Assembly: GCA_024644865.1 (NCBI GenBank)
Contig: JAHEGZ010000003.1
Span: forward strand, 1-64,000
Source: Aurantimicrobium sp.
Lineage (GTDB): Bacteria; Actinomycetota; Actinomycetes; Actinomycetales; Microbacteriaceae
DNA length: 64,000 bases
Reading direction: 5' to 3'
Below are positions 9,052 to 20,393 of the stretch, in pieces (position 1 is the first letter of the stretch; every line of letters begins with the position of its first letter). Below the pieces are notes generated by a model, which was not told the origin of the DNA, ran no database searches, and was given only the letters and a program-made list of their open reading frames with translations. A program made the position numbers and the translations under genes.

Positions 9052-10187
9052 GTGAGCTGACACAGTTGCCACCTGTTGGCCCGTTCCGCGAGGTCGTCAT
9101 TGACCTTCCCGCCCTACGCGCAAACGTTGAACACCTGAGATCTCAGATGGGTGTTGCTCACACGATGGTTGTCGTCAAGGCCAATGCCTACGGGCACGGC
9201 ATGGTGCGTTGCGCGCAGGCAGCCCTCGCTGGTGGGGCCGACTGGCTCGGTGTGGCCGACATCACTGAGGCGCTCGAGCTGCGGGCAGCGGGTATCACCG
9301 CGCCCATCCTTGCCTGGCTTCACGCCCCGGCCGAAGACTTTGTGTCGGCGGTGGCCGCCGACATCACCGTGGGCATTACCTCGGTCGCCAAACTTGAAGC
9401 CGTTGCTCTCGCCGGTTCGCTCGCCAGTGCGCCCGCACGTGTGCACCTGAAAGTCGACACCGGGCTGAGCCGCAATGGTTTCGCGCCGGCGGAGTGGCCG
9501 GGGGTTTTTGCGCGTGCCGTCGAGATGCAGTCCGCGGGTCACATTGTCGTTGAGGGAATCTTCTCGCACCTGTCGAACACCAGTGAGGCAGACGACAACG
9601 CTCAGCAGGTCGAGTTCGAGCGTGCGATTGCGTTGGCTCGCGAGGCAGGACTGAATCCCGAGATTCGACACCTCGCTTCGTCACTCACAGCGATGACGAA
9701 TCCATCGATGCGCTACGACATGGTGCGCCTCGGCATTGCCGCCTACGGCCTGTCTCCGCAAGACGAACGCACAAGCGAATCGTGGGGCTTGCGCCCGGTT
9801 ATGACCGTTCGCGGCCGCGTTTCGGCTGTCAGGCGTGTGCCCGCTGGAACGGGCGTGAGCTACGACTACGTCTACCGCACCACCAAAGAATCCACGTTGG
9901 CCCTTGTTCCGATCGGATACGGAGAGGGCGTGCCGCGCTCTGCGAGCGACAGTGCTCCCGTTGAGATTAACGGTGACCGCTACCGCATCAGCGGCCGCGT
10001 GGCCATGGATCAGTTTTTAGTCGACGTCGGAGACGCCTCACTCACTCTCGGTGACGAGGTTGTGCTTTTTGGTGACCCCGCTCGCGGTGAGCCCTCTGCC
10101 GCTGACTGGGCACGAGCCTGTGGCACGATCGCGTACGAAATCGTGACGGGTATCGGCGGTCGCCTCACTCCGGTTTTCGTCGAGTAA
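9048..10187 (+). CDS. alr: Alanine racemase
   Basis: The 379-residue PLP enzyme interconverts L- and D-alanine for peptidoglycan. Lys44 in VVVKANAYGHG is the PLP Schiff-base lysine. The opposing catalytic tyrosine is in GTGVSYDYVYR near residue 275. The C-terminal beta domain has GRVAMDQFLVDVG. The ATG at 9048 overlaps the acpS stop. Its position between acpS and tsaE is conserved in Microbacteriaceae. Confidence 0.97.
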   Translation: MSELTQLPPVGPFREVVIDLPALRANVEHLRSQMGVAHTMVVVKANAYGHGMVRCAQAALAGGADWLGVADITEALELRAAGITAPILAWLHAPAEDFVSAVAADITVGITSVAKLEAVALAGSLASAPARVHLKVDTGLSRNGFAPAEWPGVFARAVEMQSAGHIVVEGIFSHLSNTSEADDNAQQVEFERAIALAREAGLNPEIRHLASSLTAMTNPSMRYDMVRLGIAAYGLSPQDERTSESWGLRPVMTVRGRVSAVRRVPAGTGVSYDYVYRTTKESTLALVPIGYGEGVPRSASDSAPVEINGDRYRISGRVAMDQFLVDVGDASLTLGDEVVLFGDPARGEPSAADWARACGTIAYEIVTGIGGRLTPVFVE

Positions 10188-10192
10188 GACTG

Positions 10193-10687
10193 ATGCCCGT
10201 AACGACAGCATTGGTGGCAACGCCAGAAGAAATGCACGCGCTGGGCAAGCGCTTGGGCGCTCAGTTGCGTGCTGGTGACCTGCTCGTGTTGACCGGTCCA
10301 CTCGGCGCAGGAAAAACAACACTCACGCGCGGAATCGGCGAGGGATTGCAGGTTCGAGGTCCGGTCACAAGCCCCACTTTTGTGCTCGCTCGCACGCATC
10401 CGAGTCTGGTGGATGGCCCACCGCTGGTTCACGTGGACGCCTACCGACTCTCGTCGGCCGGTGAGCTCGACGACCTCGACATTGACTTCGCGCACTCCGT
10501 AGTCGTGGTGGAGTGGGGTGCTGGAATGCTCGACGGCATCACTGATGCCTGGCTCGATGTCACCATTGCCCGCCCGGAGGGCGCTGTCGCTGGCGAACTC
10601 GATGCCGACGAGACGGTCGAAGAGCGCACTGTAACCCTCAACGCTCACGGGTCTCGCTGGAGCGCCCTCTCAATTGAGGCGGCCTAG
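10193..10687 (+). CDS. tsaE: tRNA threonylcarbamoyladenosine biosynthesis ATPase TsaE
   Basis: The 164-residue P-loop protein has Walker A GPLGAGKTT (residues 35-43), SPTFVLARTH and the Walker-B-like VVVVEWGAGM. TsaE works with TsaB and TsaD to place the threonylcarbamoyl group on A37 of ANN-decoding tRNAs. The other two subunits are encoded immediately downstream (tsaB, tsaD), which confirms the call. The ATG lies 5 bases after the alr stop. Confidence 0.96.
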   Translation: MPVTTALVATPEEMHALGKRLGAQLRAGDLLVLTGPLGAGKTTLTRGIGEGLQVRGPVTSPTFVLARTHPSLVDGPPLVHVDAYRLSSAGELDDLDIDFAHSVVVVEWGAGMLDGITDAWLDVTIARPEGAVAGELDADETVEERTVTLNAHGSRWSALSIEAA

Positions 10688-10689
10688 TC

Positions 10690-11322
10690 ATGTTGCTCTC
10701 GATTGACACCTCGGCCGGATCGAGCGTCGCGCTGACACGCGTCGAGGGAATCCCTGGCGCGTTCGAAAGCTCGAGCGCCGACACCATGAAGCACGCGGAG
10801 GTCATCGGCTCGCTCATGGAGTCGTGCCTGACCGAGCTGGGCGCGAGCGCGGCAGACGTGACAGCGGTCGTCGCAGGCGTTGGCCCGGGTCCGTTCACGG
10901 GACTTCGGGTGGGGCTAGCCGCGGCTAGCGCCTTTGCCGTTGGTCGGGGCATCCCGCTGTTGCCGGTAGTTAGTCACGACGCCATCGGTTTTGACGCACT
11001 CGAAGAGGTTGACGGCCCGGTGATTGTGGTCACGGATGCCCGACGCCGAGAACTTTATTGGTCAATTTACGACGGCTGGTGCTCGCACGGGTTGCCCAAC
11101 CGAGTCGCCGGCCCGTCGCTGAGCAGGCCCGAAGAAGTTCCAGTGGATTTTGAGGGCCGAGCTCTCACCCGCTGGGATGCATCCGAAGTTAGTGCCGGGC
11201 TGCTGGGAATCATCGCTGCCCGACGCCTAGCCGCCGGTCTCGAGTTCGAGCACTTCGAGCCGCTCTATCTGCGCTCGCCCGATGTGACCATGCCCGGCGC
11301 CCCGAAGCGGGTGAACTCATGA
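10690..11322 (+). CDS. tsaB: tRNA threonylcarbamoyladenosine biosynthesis protein TsaB
   Basis: The 210-residue ASKHA-fold protein starts MLLSIDTSAGSSVAL and contains the family motif GVGPGPFTGLRVGLAAA (residues ~64-80). TsaB is the non-catalytic partner that dimerises with TsaD. It starts 2 bases after tsaE and overlaps rimI by 4 bases (ATGA). The C-terminal half is divergent, as usual for TsaB. Confidence 0.95.
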   Translation: MLLSIDTSAGSSVALTRVEGIPGAFESSSADTMKHAEVIGSLMESCLTELGASAADVTAVVAGVGPGPFTGLRVGLAAASAFAVGRGIPLLPVVSHDAIGFDALEEVDGPVIVVTDARRRELYWSIYDGWCSHGLPNRVAGPSLSRPEEVPVDFEGRALTRWDASEVSAGLLGIIAARRLAAGLEFEHFEPLYLRSPDVTMPGAPKRVNS

Positions 11323-11888
11323 GCGACGAAAGCGAAGTGATTGCGCAAGCAGCGGGTGTGAACGTGCGCCTTGCGACGGTTGACGATCTCGACGGCATCA
11401 TGGCCATTGAGCGGGCAGTCTTTGAGCGCGAAGCGTGGTCGGCTGAGGCCATGCGCCGAGACATGCTCGATGCTAACTGTTACTACCTCGTCGGCGAGCT
11501 CGTCGCCACTGATCAAATTGTGGGATACGCAGGTCTGCTCTGCGGTGCTGGCTCTGGCGAGGGCGACATTCAGACCATCGCCGTGACGCCCACAGTTCGC
11601 TCGCGCGGGCTGGGACGAGTGATGATGGCAGACCTCATCGCCGAGGCCGGTCGTCGCGGTGCGACCCGCCTGTTTCTCGAGGTTCGCGCCGACAACCCGG
11701 TGGCCATCGGCCTGTATCGGGCACTCGGTTTTCACGAGGTCGGTGTTCGCGAGGGGTACTACCAGCCCGACAACGTTGATGCTGTGGTGATGAAACTTGA
11801 GCCCGTGCCCGGCGGCCCTGCTACTCGCTCACTCGGTCCGATTGGTTCTGAGGCCATCGGCGAATGGCCCAAGGATGGTGCCTGTTGA
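11319..11888 (+). CDS. rimI: Ribosomal protein S18 alanine N-acetyltransferase-like GNAT protein
   Basis: The 189-residue protein is a single GNAT domain. It has the acetyl-CoA pyrophosphate loop region [18 protein letters not shown] and the RimI-like ending [18 protein letters not shown] then [20 protein letters not shown]. RimI acetylates the N-terminal alanine of S18. Its place between tsaB and tsaD is the standard actinobacterial arrangement. A C-terminal extension of ~25 residues (after MKLEPVP) looks unstructured. Confidence 0.93.
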   Translation: MSDESEVIAQAAGVNVRLATVDDLDGIMAIERAVFEREAWSAEAMRRDMLDANCYYLVGELVATDQIVGYAGLLCGAGSGEGDIQTIAVTPTVRSRGLGRVMMADLIAEAGRRGATRLFLEVRADNPVAIGLYRALGFHEVGVREGYYQPDNVDAVVMKLEPVPGGPATRSLGPIGSEAIGEWPKDGAC

Positions 11889-12952
11889 GCGAATCCTTCA
11901 ACCGTGAGAACCCGCTGGTACTTGGTATCGAAACCAGCTGCGATGAGACCGGCATCGGAATCGTGCGCGGTCGCCAACTGCTCGCCAACGTGATTGCCAG
12001 TTCGATGGACGAGCACGCACGATACGGTGGTGTTGTTCCGGAGGTGGCTGCCCGTGCGCATCTCGAGGCAATGGCGCCGACGATTCGCGAGGCCGTTGCA
12101 CGTGCCGGCATCGCCCTCGACGACCTCGATGCCGTCGCCGTCACCAGCGGACCGGGCCTGGCCGGTGCGTTGATGGTCGGCGTGGGTGCGGCGAAGGCAC
12201 TGGCACTTTCGCTCGACAAGCCGCTCTACGCGGTCAATCACCTCGTGGGTCACGTCGGCGCCGATGTTCTTGGAGCAGACGGCCCGCTCGAATACCCGAC
12301 CATCGCACTGCTCGTATCAGGAGGTCATACATCCCTCTTGCTCGTGCGTGATCTGACCAGCGACGTCGAGATGCTCGGAGAGACCATTGATGATGCCGCC
12401 GGTGAAGCATTCGATAAAGTCGCCCGCGTGCTTGGCCTGCCGTATCCGGGCGGCCCGCAAATTGATCGGGTAGCAGTGGGCGGTGATCCCAAGGCGATTC
12501 GATTCCCGCGCGGGCTTAGTTTGCCCAAAGACATGGATGCGCACCGCTACGACTTCTCGTTCTCCGGGCTCAAGACGGCCGTAGCTCGTTGGGTTGAGGT
12601 GCGCAAAGACGCCCGTGAAGAAGTTCCGGTTGCTGATGTTGCCGCGAGCTTTCGTGAGGCGGTCGTTGACGTGCTCGTGACCAAAGCGGTTAACGCGTGC
12701 AAAGACCTCGGAGTTCCGCGACTGCTTCTCGGCGGCGGAGTGATCGCCAACGCACGCCTACGCGAGGTTGCCATCGAGCGCACGACCTCCGCCGGCATCG
12801 AGCTGCGCATTCCCGAGTTCAGCCTGTGCACCGACAACGGCGCCATGATTGCCGCCCTGGCCAGCGAGCTCATCATGGATGGCGCTCAGCCCTCAAGCCT
12901 GTCCTTCGGCGCTGACTCAACACTGCCGGCAACGCACATCCAGGTTCACTAG
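11885..12952 (+). CDS. tsaD: tRNA N6-adenosine threonylcarbamoyltransferase TsaD
   Basis: The protein is ~355 residues from a TTG at 11885 (362 from an ATG at 11864). The TTG is preferred because it overlaps the rimI TGA by 4 bases, as with the other operon junctions, and AAGGA sits 9 bases upstream. It has [15 protein letters not shown], the metal-binding histidines in [24 protein letters not shown] and [14 protein letters not shown]. TsaD is the catalytic Kae1-type subunit of t6A synthesis. It ends the glmS operon. Confidence 0.96.
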   Translation: MSESFNRENPLVLGIETSCDETGIGIVRGRQLLANVIASSMDEHARYGGVVPEVAARAHLEAMAPTIREAVARAGIALDDLDAVAVTSGPGLAGALMVGVGAAKALALSLDKPLYAVNHLVGHVGADVLGADGPLEYPTIALLVSGGHTSLLLVRDLTSDVEMLGETIDDAAGEAFDKVARVLGLPYPGGPQIDRVAVGGDPKAIRFPRGLSLPKDMDAHRYDFSFSGLKTAVARWVEVRKDAREEVPVADVAASFREAVVDVLVTKAVNACKDLGVPRLLLGGGVIANARLREVAIERTTSAGIELRIPEFSLCTDNGAMIAALASELIMDGAQPSSLSFGADSTLPATHIQVH

Positions 12953-12979
12953 GGCAGAGAATTCCCAGCCTGACGCGCG

Positions 12980-12985
12980 TAGGCT
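12980..12985 (+). promoter_or_regulatory. Leaderless -10 element of the DUF4190 gene
   Basis: TAGGCT ends 6 bases before the ATG at 12992. There is no Shine-Dalgarno at normal spacing. It matches the TANNNT-6/7-start pattern seen elsewhere in the window. Confidence 0.5.
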
Positions 12986-12991
12986 GAGGGC

Positions 12992-13309
12992 ATGTCAGAA
13001 AACACAGTTGTTGCACGGAAGTCCACCAACACCATGGCCCTCGTCGGGTTCATCCTGTCACTGGCCGGTTTTGTGGTGGGTATCACCGCAATTCCGGGAA
13101 TCGTGCTCGGGCACATTGGACTCAGCCAGATCAAGAAAACCGGCGAAGACGGTCACGGTCTCGCGGTTGCCGCGCTCATCATGGGCTACATCCAAGTAGG
13201 TCTGGCGATCCTCGGCATCATTATTGCCGTTGTTGTCATCGTGGCTTACGGCGCTACATGGATGAACCACAACGGCAGCATGTACTTCGATAACGCTCTG
13301 GGCGTCTAA
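12992..13309 (+). CDS. DUF4190 domain membrane protein
   Basis: The 105-residue protein has two hydrophobic segments (about 17-45 and 65-90) separated by GHIGLSQIKKTGEDGHGLA. That loop is characteristic of DUF4190, a family of small two-helix membrane proteins of unknown function common in actinobacteria. A short charged N-terminus precedes the first helix. The stop overlaps the convergent methyltransferase gene by 4 bases. No specific role can be deduced. Confidence 0.85.
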   Translation: MSENTVVARKSTNTMALVGFILSLAGFVVGITAIPGIVLGHIGLSQIKKTGEDGHGLAVAALIMGYIQVGLAILGIIIAVVVIVAYGATWMNHNGSMYFDNALGV

Positions 13310-14490
13310 AGGCGTTTCGCCAGCAGGGCTTTTCGTTCCTCCCCCACACGGGTGAGAAAGAGCACGGCCGAACCAGAACCGCTGAGTTTGAGCCTCTTGC
13401 GGAACTCCGCAGGGTCGATGTCGACCCCGCGCTTCTTGATTTCGAGCGTTCCGATGTCGCGTGCCTTCATCTCGCCCGCCAGTGTTTTCACGTCCAGCGG
13501 CAAGACCGCTTCGACCTCGAAAGCGTGGGAGAACGAGGTGGCGACAAGCTCATCGCTCGACAGATACGCAATCTGGTCGGCAAACGGATGCGCCCCCAGC
13601 GCTCTGGCCAAGTCACCGATCAGCCTCGCGCGAATGACCGCACCATCGGGTTCATACAGGTAGCGCGCGAGTGGGCTGACGGCCTCGTCAGGGGCATCCG
13701 ATGACCCGGTCATCTCATGCATGCCGTTCGCGTCGAGCAGCAGTGCCGCACGCGCGATGCCTGGCCGCGCCAGCGGGCCGAACCACAGGCCCATCTCGAC
13801 GAGGTCGCCGTTGACCGAGACCCATTGCGCCTCGCAGTTGTCGGGAATGAGGTCGCGGTCGAGGCCGGGGCCGAACTTGATTCCGGTGGGAAGTTCGGCG
13901 GCGACGCCGAAACAGAACTCAAGGCTGGGGGAGTAGTCGTCGCTCGAGACGCGCGAGGTGTTGCTGTGGCCGCTCGTGCGCCGGGCGGGATCGAGAAACA
14001 CCCCGCCGACACCTGAAAGGTCGACCTCGATGGCGTCGGCGTGCACGACCTGTGTTTGGTCGAACGCGGCCAGGTTGTAGGCGGCGAGGGAAGCCGTTAC
14101 CTCGTCACGCTCAACGGCGGTCACTGCGATACCTAGCGCGGACATTGCCAGGGCATCCGAGCCTAAGCCACAACCTAGGTCGGCGACTCTTTCAATACCG
14201 GCGACTCGGTAGCGACCAGCATGCAACGCGGCAACCTGCAGGCGTGTGGCCTGCTCGAGCCCGGCCTCGGTGAACAGCATCTCGCTCGCAAAGTCGCCGA
14301 ACTTGAGCTCGGCTTTGGAACGAAGTCTGGCCTGAGTAAGCACCGCAGAAACGAGCTCAGCGGAGTGGCCCTGCTTGCGTAGATCGGCGACCAGGCGCAC
14401 GACGTCCGCCTTGGATTCGTAGGGCGGCAGGCTCGCAAGAAGTGTCAACGCCTCTGGCGTGAACAGTGTTCTGAGCTCCTGCAGGTCCAT
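13306..14490 (-). CDS. Class I SAM-dependent methyltransferase with THUMP-like domain
   Basis: The 394-residue protein has a Rossmann SAM-binding motif RVADLGCGLGSDALAMSALG in the middle and a catalytic-type motif GGVFLDPARR. The C-terminal ~75 residues (GTLEIKKRGVDIDPAEFRKR) match the THUMP-like domain that actinobacteria attach to putative RNA methyltransferases. An RNA substrate is likely by family but not shown here. The ATG has TAGCGT six bases upstream, suggesting a leaderless transcript. Confidence 0.85.
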   Translation of the reverse strand: MDLQELRTLFTPEALTLLASLPPYESKADVVRLVADLRKQGHSAELVSAVLTQARLRSKAELKFGDFASEMLFTEAGLEQATRLQVAALHAGRYRVAGIERVADLGCGLGSDALAMSALGIAVTAVERDEVTASLAAYNLAAFDQTQVVHADAIEVDLSGVGGVFLDPARRTSGHSNTSRVSSDDYSPSLEFCFGVAAELPTGIKFGPGLDRDLIPDNCEAQWVSVNGDLVEMGLWFGPLARPGIARAALLLDANGMHEMTGSSDAPDEAVSPLARYLYEPDGAVIRARLIGDLARALGAHPFADQIAYLSSDELVATSFSHAFEVEAVLPLDVKTLAGEMKARDIGTLEIKKRGVDIDPAEFRKRLKLSGSGSAVLFLTRVGEERKALLAKRL

Positions 14491-14496
14491 ACGACA

Positions 14497-14502
14497 ACGC
14501 TA
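14497..14502 (-). promoter_or_regulatory. Leaderless -10 element of the methyltransferase gene
   Basis: On the minus strand TAGCGT is followed by 6 bases and the ATG of the methyltransferase. It lies 26 bases from the CIRCE element of the divergent groES promoter. Confidence 0.45.
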
Positions 14503-14528
14503 GTTGCTGAAGTGTCGTAAGCTTGTCA

Positions 14529-14555
14529 TTAGCACTCGAGCACCTCGGGTGCTAA
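14529..14555 (+). promoter_or_regulatory. CIRCE element (HrcA operator) of groES
   Basis: TTAGCACTC-N9-GGGTGCTAA matches the CIRCE consensus TTAGCACTC-N9-GAGTGCTAA with one mismatch. It is 46 bases upstream of the groES start. By established knowledge of HrcA/CIRCE, this makes groES a heat-shock gene repressed by HrcA. Confidence 0.93.
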
Positions 14556-14601
14556 TTCAAAAACTTCAGTCAAGTGCCCTAGATCAAGAAAGAGGTCAAC
14601 C

Positions 14602-14898
14602 GTGTCGGTAGCAATTAAGCCGCTCGAAGATCGCATTGTCGTTCAGCCCGCAGATGGCGAGCAGACCACCGCGTCGGGTCTTGTCATCCCTGACACCGCG
14701 AAGGAGAAGCCCCAGGAGGGCATCGTTCTCGCCGTGGGTCCGGGTCGTGTTGACGACAACGGCAACCGCATTCCGCTTGACGTCGCAGTCGGTGACAAGG
14801 TCATCTACTCGAAGTACGGCGGAACCGAGGTGAAGTACGCAGGTGTTGAGTACCTGGTGCTGTCAGCTCGTGACGTGCTTGCCGTCGTGGTTGCATAA
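14602..14898 (+). CDS. groES: Co-chaperonin GroES
   Basis: The 98-residue Hsp10 caps the GroEL ring. It has [16 protein letters not shown] at the N-terminus, the mobile-loop region [17 protein letters not shown] (residues 20-36) and [19 protein letters not shown] near the end. The GTG start follows AAAGAGG. groEL is not downstream; the gene is followed by a terminator, so groES is monocistronic here. It is under CIRCE control. Confidence 0.97.
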   Translation: MSVAIKPLEDRIVVQPADGEQTTASGLVIPDTAKEKPQEGIVLAVGPGRVDDNGNRIPLDVAVGDKVIYSKYGGTEVKYAGVEYLVLSARDVLAVVVA

Positions 14899-14914
14899 CC
14901 ACACCTACGCACAG

Positions 14915-14944
14915 AAGGGGAGTCGGGAAACCGGCTCCCCTTTT
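14915..14944 (+). terminator. Rho-independent terminator after groES
   Basis: AAGGGGAGTCGG and CCGGCTCCCCTT form a 12-bp stem (one G-U pair) with a GAAA tetraloop, ending in TTTT. This is a strong intrinsic terminator 16 bases after the stop codon. Confidence 0.92.
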
Positions 14945-15063
14945 GCGTTGATGTGCGCTGTCGAAATGGTGACTCTATGGCCCCGCCCGCGGGGCCCCAT
15001 TGGCTACGCCAATTTCCCCGACGCCCGACCACGCCCTGGCCACAGGTCACACATTTCGACAGC

Positions 15064-15069
15064 TAGTCT
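15064..15069 (+). promoter_or_regulatory. Leaderless -10 element of rarD
   Basis: TAGTCT ends 6 bases before the GTG start at 15076, matching the window-wide TANNNT leaderless pattern. Confidence 0.5.
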
Positions 15070-15075
15070 CGAAAG

Positions 15076-17545
<2,470 letters not shown>

Positions 17546-17553
17546 GCTCCATC

Positions 17554-18663
17554 GTGAGTGACATCGAGATCGGTCGCGGCAAGCGTGCCCGCCGCGCATA
17601 CAACTTTGACGACATCGCCATCGTTCCTACACGCCGCACCCGCGACCCGCATGACGTTTCGGTCAGCTGGACCATTGACGCCTACCAGTTCGACATCCCT
17701 GTTCTGGCAGCACCGATGGACTCTGTTGTCTCGCCGGCGACGGCGATCGCCATGGGCAAACTCGGTGGAGTCGGAGTACTCAACCTTGAGGGCGTCTGGA
17801 CTCGCTACGACGAGCCCGAAAAGCTGCTGACTGAAATCCGTTCTTTGCCGGCCGACAAGGCAACCGCTCGAATGCAGCAGATTTATGCCGAGCCCATCAA
17901 GCCTGAGCTGATCAAGGCTCGCTTGGCCGAGGTTCGAGCCGCAGGCGTCACTGTCGCCGCCGCACTTTCGCCCCAGCGCACACAAGAGTTCTACGAGACC
18001 GTTGTGGGTGCCGGAGTTGACCTGTTCGTCATTCGCGGAACGACCGTTTCGGCCGAGCACGTGGGAACCAGCCACGAACCGCTCAATCTGAAGAAGTTCA
18101 TCTACGAGCTCGACGTGCCTGTGATCGTCGGGGGTGCAGCGACCTATCGCTCCGCGATTCACTTGATGCGAACCGGTGCGGCTGGGGTGCTTGTCGGCTT
18201 TGGTGGAGGAGCTGCTTCGACCACGCGCAGCGCTCTGGGCATCCACGTGCCCATGGCCACGGCAATCTCTGATGTTTCTGGCGCTCGCCGCGACTACATG
18301 GATGAGTCGGGCGGCCGCTACGTGCATGTCATCGCCGACGGTGGTCTGGGCACTGCTGGCGACGTGGTTAAGGCCATCGCTTGCGGCGCTGACGCGGTCA
18401 TGCTGGGTGCTGTGCTTGCCCGCGCCACTGACGCTCCGGGTGCCGGCTGGCACTGGGGTTCCGAAGCCCATCATGAAGAGCTTCCTCGCGGTCACCGCGT
18501 GAACGTGGGTCAGGTCGCACCGCTCGAGCAGTTGCTCTTTGGCCCGGCGACTGTTGCCGACGGAACTGCAAACGTGATCGGCGCGCTGCGTCGATCCATG
18601 GCGACAACCGGTTACTCCGATCTCAAAGAGTTCCAGCGGGTTGAGGTAGCGGTCGTCTCATGA
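17554..18663 (+). CDS. guaB3: GuaB3 family IMP dehydrogenase-related protein
   Basis: The 369-residue protein is a TIM-barrel relative of GuaB lacking CBS domains. It starts IGRGKRARRAYNFDDIAIVPTRR-like and has PMDSVVSPATAIAMGKLGG. At the position of the IMPDH catalytic Cys loop it has FVIRGTTVSAEHV, without Cys. This is the standard actinobacterial GuaB3 that follows guaB2 in mycobacteria; its reaction is not settled by sequence. The GTG start lies 8 bases after guaB. It overlaps glpD by 4 bases (ATGA). Confidence 0.9.
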   Translation: MSDIEIGRGKRARRAYNFDDIAIVPTRRTRDPHDVSVSWTIDAYQFDIPVLAAPMDSVVSPATAIAMGKLGGVGVLNLEGVWTRYDEPEKLLTEIRSLPADKATARMQQIYAEPIKPELIKARLAEVRAAGVTVAAALSPQRTQEFYETVVGAGVDLFVIRGTTVSAEHVGTSHEPLNLKKFIYELDVPVIVGGAATYRSAIHLMRTGAAGVLVGFGGGAASTTRSALGIHVPMATAISDVSGARRDYMDESGGRYVHVIADGGLGTAGDVVKAIACGADAVMLGAVLARATDAPGAGWHWGSEAHHEELPRGHRVNVGQVAPLEQLLFGPATVADGTANVIGALRRSMATTGYSDLKEFQRVEVAVVS

Positions 18664-20393
18664 CCACGGCTGCGTTCGTGCCGACCGACCGCCTCAACGC
18701 GGCCGCTCGCGCGAGCGCTCTCAAGCAGATGAGCTCAATCGAGCTCGACATTCTCGTCATCGGTGGCGGAATCGTTGGCTCGGGCGCAGCCCTCGACGCA
18801 GCGACGCGGGGCCTGAAAGTCGGTCTGGTCGAAGCTCAAGACTTCGCCAGCGGAACCTCGAGCAAGTCGTCGAAGCTGGTTCACGGTGGTATTCGCTATC
18901 TCGAGCAGCTCGATTTTCACCTCGTCGAAGAGGCGCTGACCGAGCGCGGTCTTCTTCTCAAGCACCTTGCGCCGCACCTCGTGAAACCTATCCGTTTCTT
19001 GTACCCGACGACGCACCCCGTGTGGGAGCGCGCGTACATTGGCGCGGGCATGATGCTCTACGACGGGCTCTCGTATGCCGGCGGCAGCAACCCCGGTGTT
19101 CCGCACCACAAGCACCTGTCGAAGCGCCAGATCGAACTCGCTGCACCGAGCATCAAAAAGGATGCCCTGGTCGGAGGTATGTACTACTACGACGGTCGCG
19201 TAGACGATGCCAAGTACGTCATCAACCTTGTGCGCACGGCATCGCACTACGGCGCGCTCGTGGCCAATCGCACCAAAGTCGAATCGTTCCTGCGCGACGG
19301 TGATCGCGTTGTTGGCGTTGTTGCACGTGACCTTGAGACCGGCACAACGCTCGAGATTCGGGCCCGCCAGGTCATCAATGCCACCGGAGTCTGGACCGGC
19401 GAGACCCAACAGATGGTGGGCGAAAATGCCGGGCGACTCAAAGTTCGGGCATCCAAGGGTGTTCACATCCTGGTCGACAAGAACAAATTCAAGTCGACCA
19501 TGGGGCTACTGTTGCGCACTGAAAAAAGTGTGCTGTTTGTGATTCCCTGGGGTCGCTTCTGGATTATCGGCACGACCGACACCGACTGGCACCTCGATCT
19601 GGCGCACCCCGTGGCCACCTCGGCCGACATCGATTACATCCTGGGCCACATCAACGCGGTAATCGAAGAGCCCATCACGCATGACGACATCGTGGGCGTC
19701 TACGCGGGTCTTCGCCCGCTTTTGGCCAGCAAAGACGCCGACACCACCAAGCTTTCGCGTGAGCACGTGGTCTCGCAGGCCGAGCCCGGACTCGTGCTTA
19801 TCGCCGGCGGCAAATGGACCACCTACCGCGTGATGGCCAAAGACGTGGTGGATGCCGCTGTCGCTAACCTGCCTGAAGTCGTCGCCGAATCGATTACCAA
19901 ATCAGTGCCGCTGTTGGGCGCTGCCGAATACAAGGCTCGCTGGAACCAGCGCGATCAGCTCGCCGCCGAGTGGAACCTCACCGTGGCTCAGGTCGAGCAC
20001 CTACTCAACCGTTACGGCTCGATGGCCGCCGAGATCGCCGAGATCACCGCTTCGAGCCCCGCGCTCGCCGCCTACCTGCCCGGATCGCGGGATTACCTGG
20101 TTGCCGAGGCAGTTTATGCGGTGCGTTTCGAAGGTGCTCTGCACATCGACGATGTTCTTGCGCGTCGCACTCGCATGAGTTTCGAAGCCCGGGATGCCGG
20201 TGCCGCGGCCGCGACAGTGGTCGCCAAACTCATGGCCGCCGAGCTCGGCTGGGATGCAGCTCGCACCGAAGCCGAACTCCGCTCGTACCTCGGGGTCGTC
20301 GAGGCAGAGCACGCTGCCCACAGGCAGGAAGACGACGAGAGCGCCGTGGCCATCTGGCACGCCATCTCTGACGGCATTCGAGTGGGCGAATGA
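18660..20393 (+). CDS. glpD: Aerobic glycerol-3-phosphate dehydrogenase
   Basis: The 577-residue FAD enzyme oxidises glycerol-3-phosphate to DHAP and feeds electrons to quinone at the membrane. The FAD-binding GxGxxG is DILVIGGGIVGSG (residues 30-42). SGTSSKSSKLVHGGIRYLEQ is the GlpD signature, and PLLASKDADTTKLSREH lies in the substrate domain. The C-terminal ~130 residues are the DAO_C domain. It overlaps guaB3 upstream and SURF1 downstream by 4 bases each, so it is translationally coupled to both. Confidence 0.95.
   Translation: MTTAAFVPTDRLNAAARASALKQMSSIELDILVIGGGIVGSGAALDAATRGLKVGLVEAQDFASGTSSKSSKLVHGGIRYLEQLDFHLVEEALTERGLLLKHLAPHLVKPIRFLYPTTHPVWERAYIGAGMMLYDGLSYAGGSNPGVPHHKHLSKRQIELAAPSIKKDALVGGMYYYDGRVDDAKYVINLVRTASHYGALVANRTKVESFLRDGDRVVGVVARDLETGTTLEIRARQVINATGVWTGETQQMVGENAGRLKVRASKGVHILVDKNKFKSTMGLLLRTEKSVLFVIPWGRFWIIGTTDTDWHLDLAHPVATSADIDYILGHINAVIEEPITHDDIVGVYAGLRPLLASKDADTTKLSREHVVSQAEPGLVLIAGGKWTTYRVMAKDVVDAAVANLPEVVAESITKSVPLLGAAEYKARWNQRDQLAAEWNLTVAQVEHLLNRYGSMAAEIAEITASSPALAAYLPGSRDYLVAEAVYAVRFEGALHIDDVLARRTRMSFEARDAGAAAATVVAKLMAAELGWDAARTEAELRSYLGVVEAEHAAHRQEDDESAVAIWHAISDGIRVGE

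Noticed and set aside
14979-14996. GC-rich hairpin GGCCCCGC-CC-GCGGGGCC between groES and rarD
   Set aside because: It has no T-tract and follows a complete terminator, so I did not call it a second terminator. Its role is unclear.
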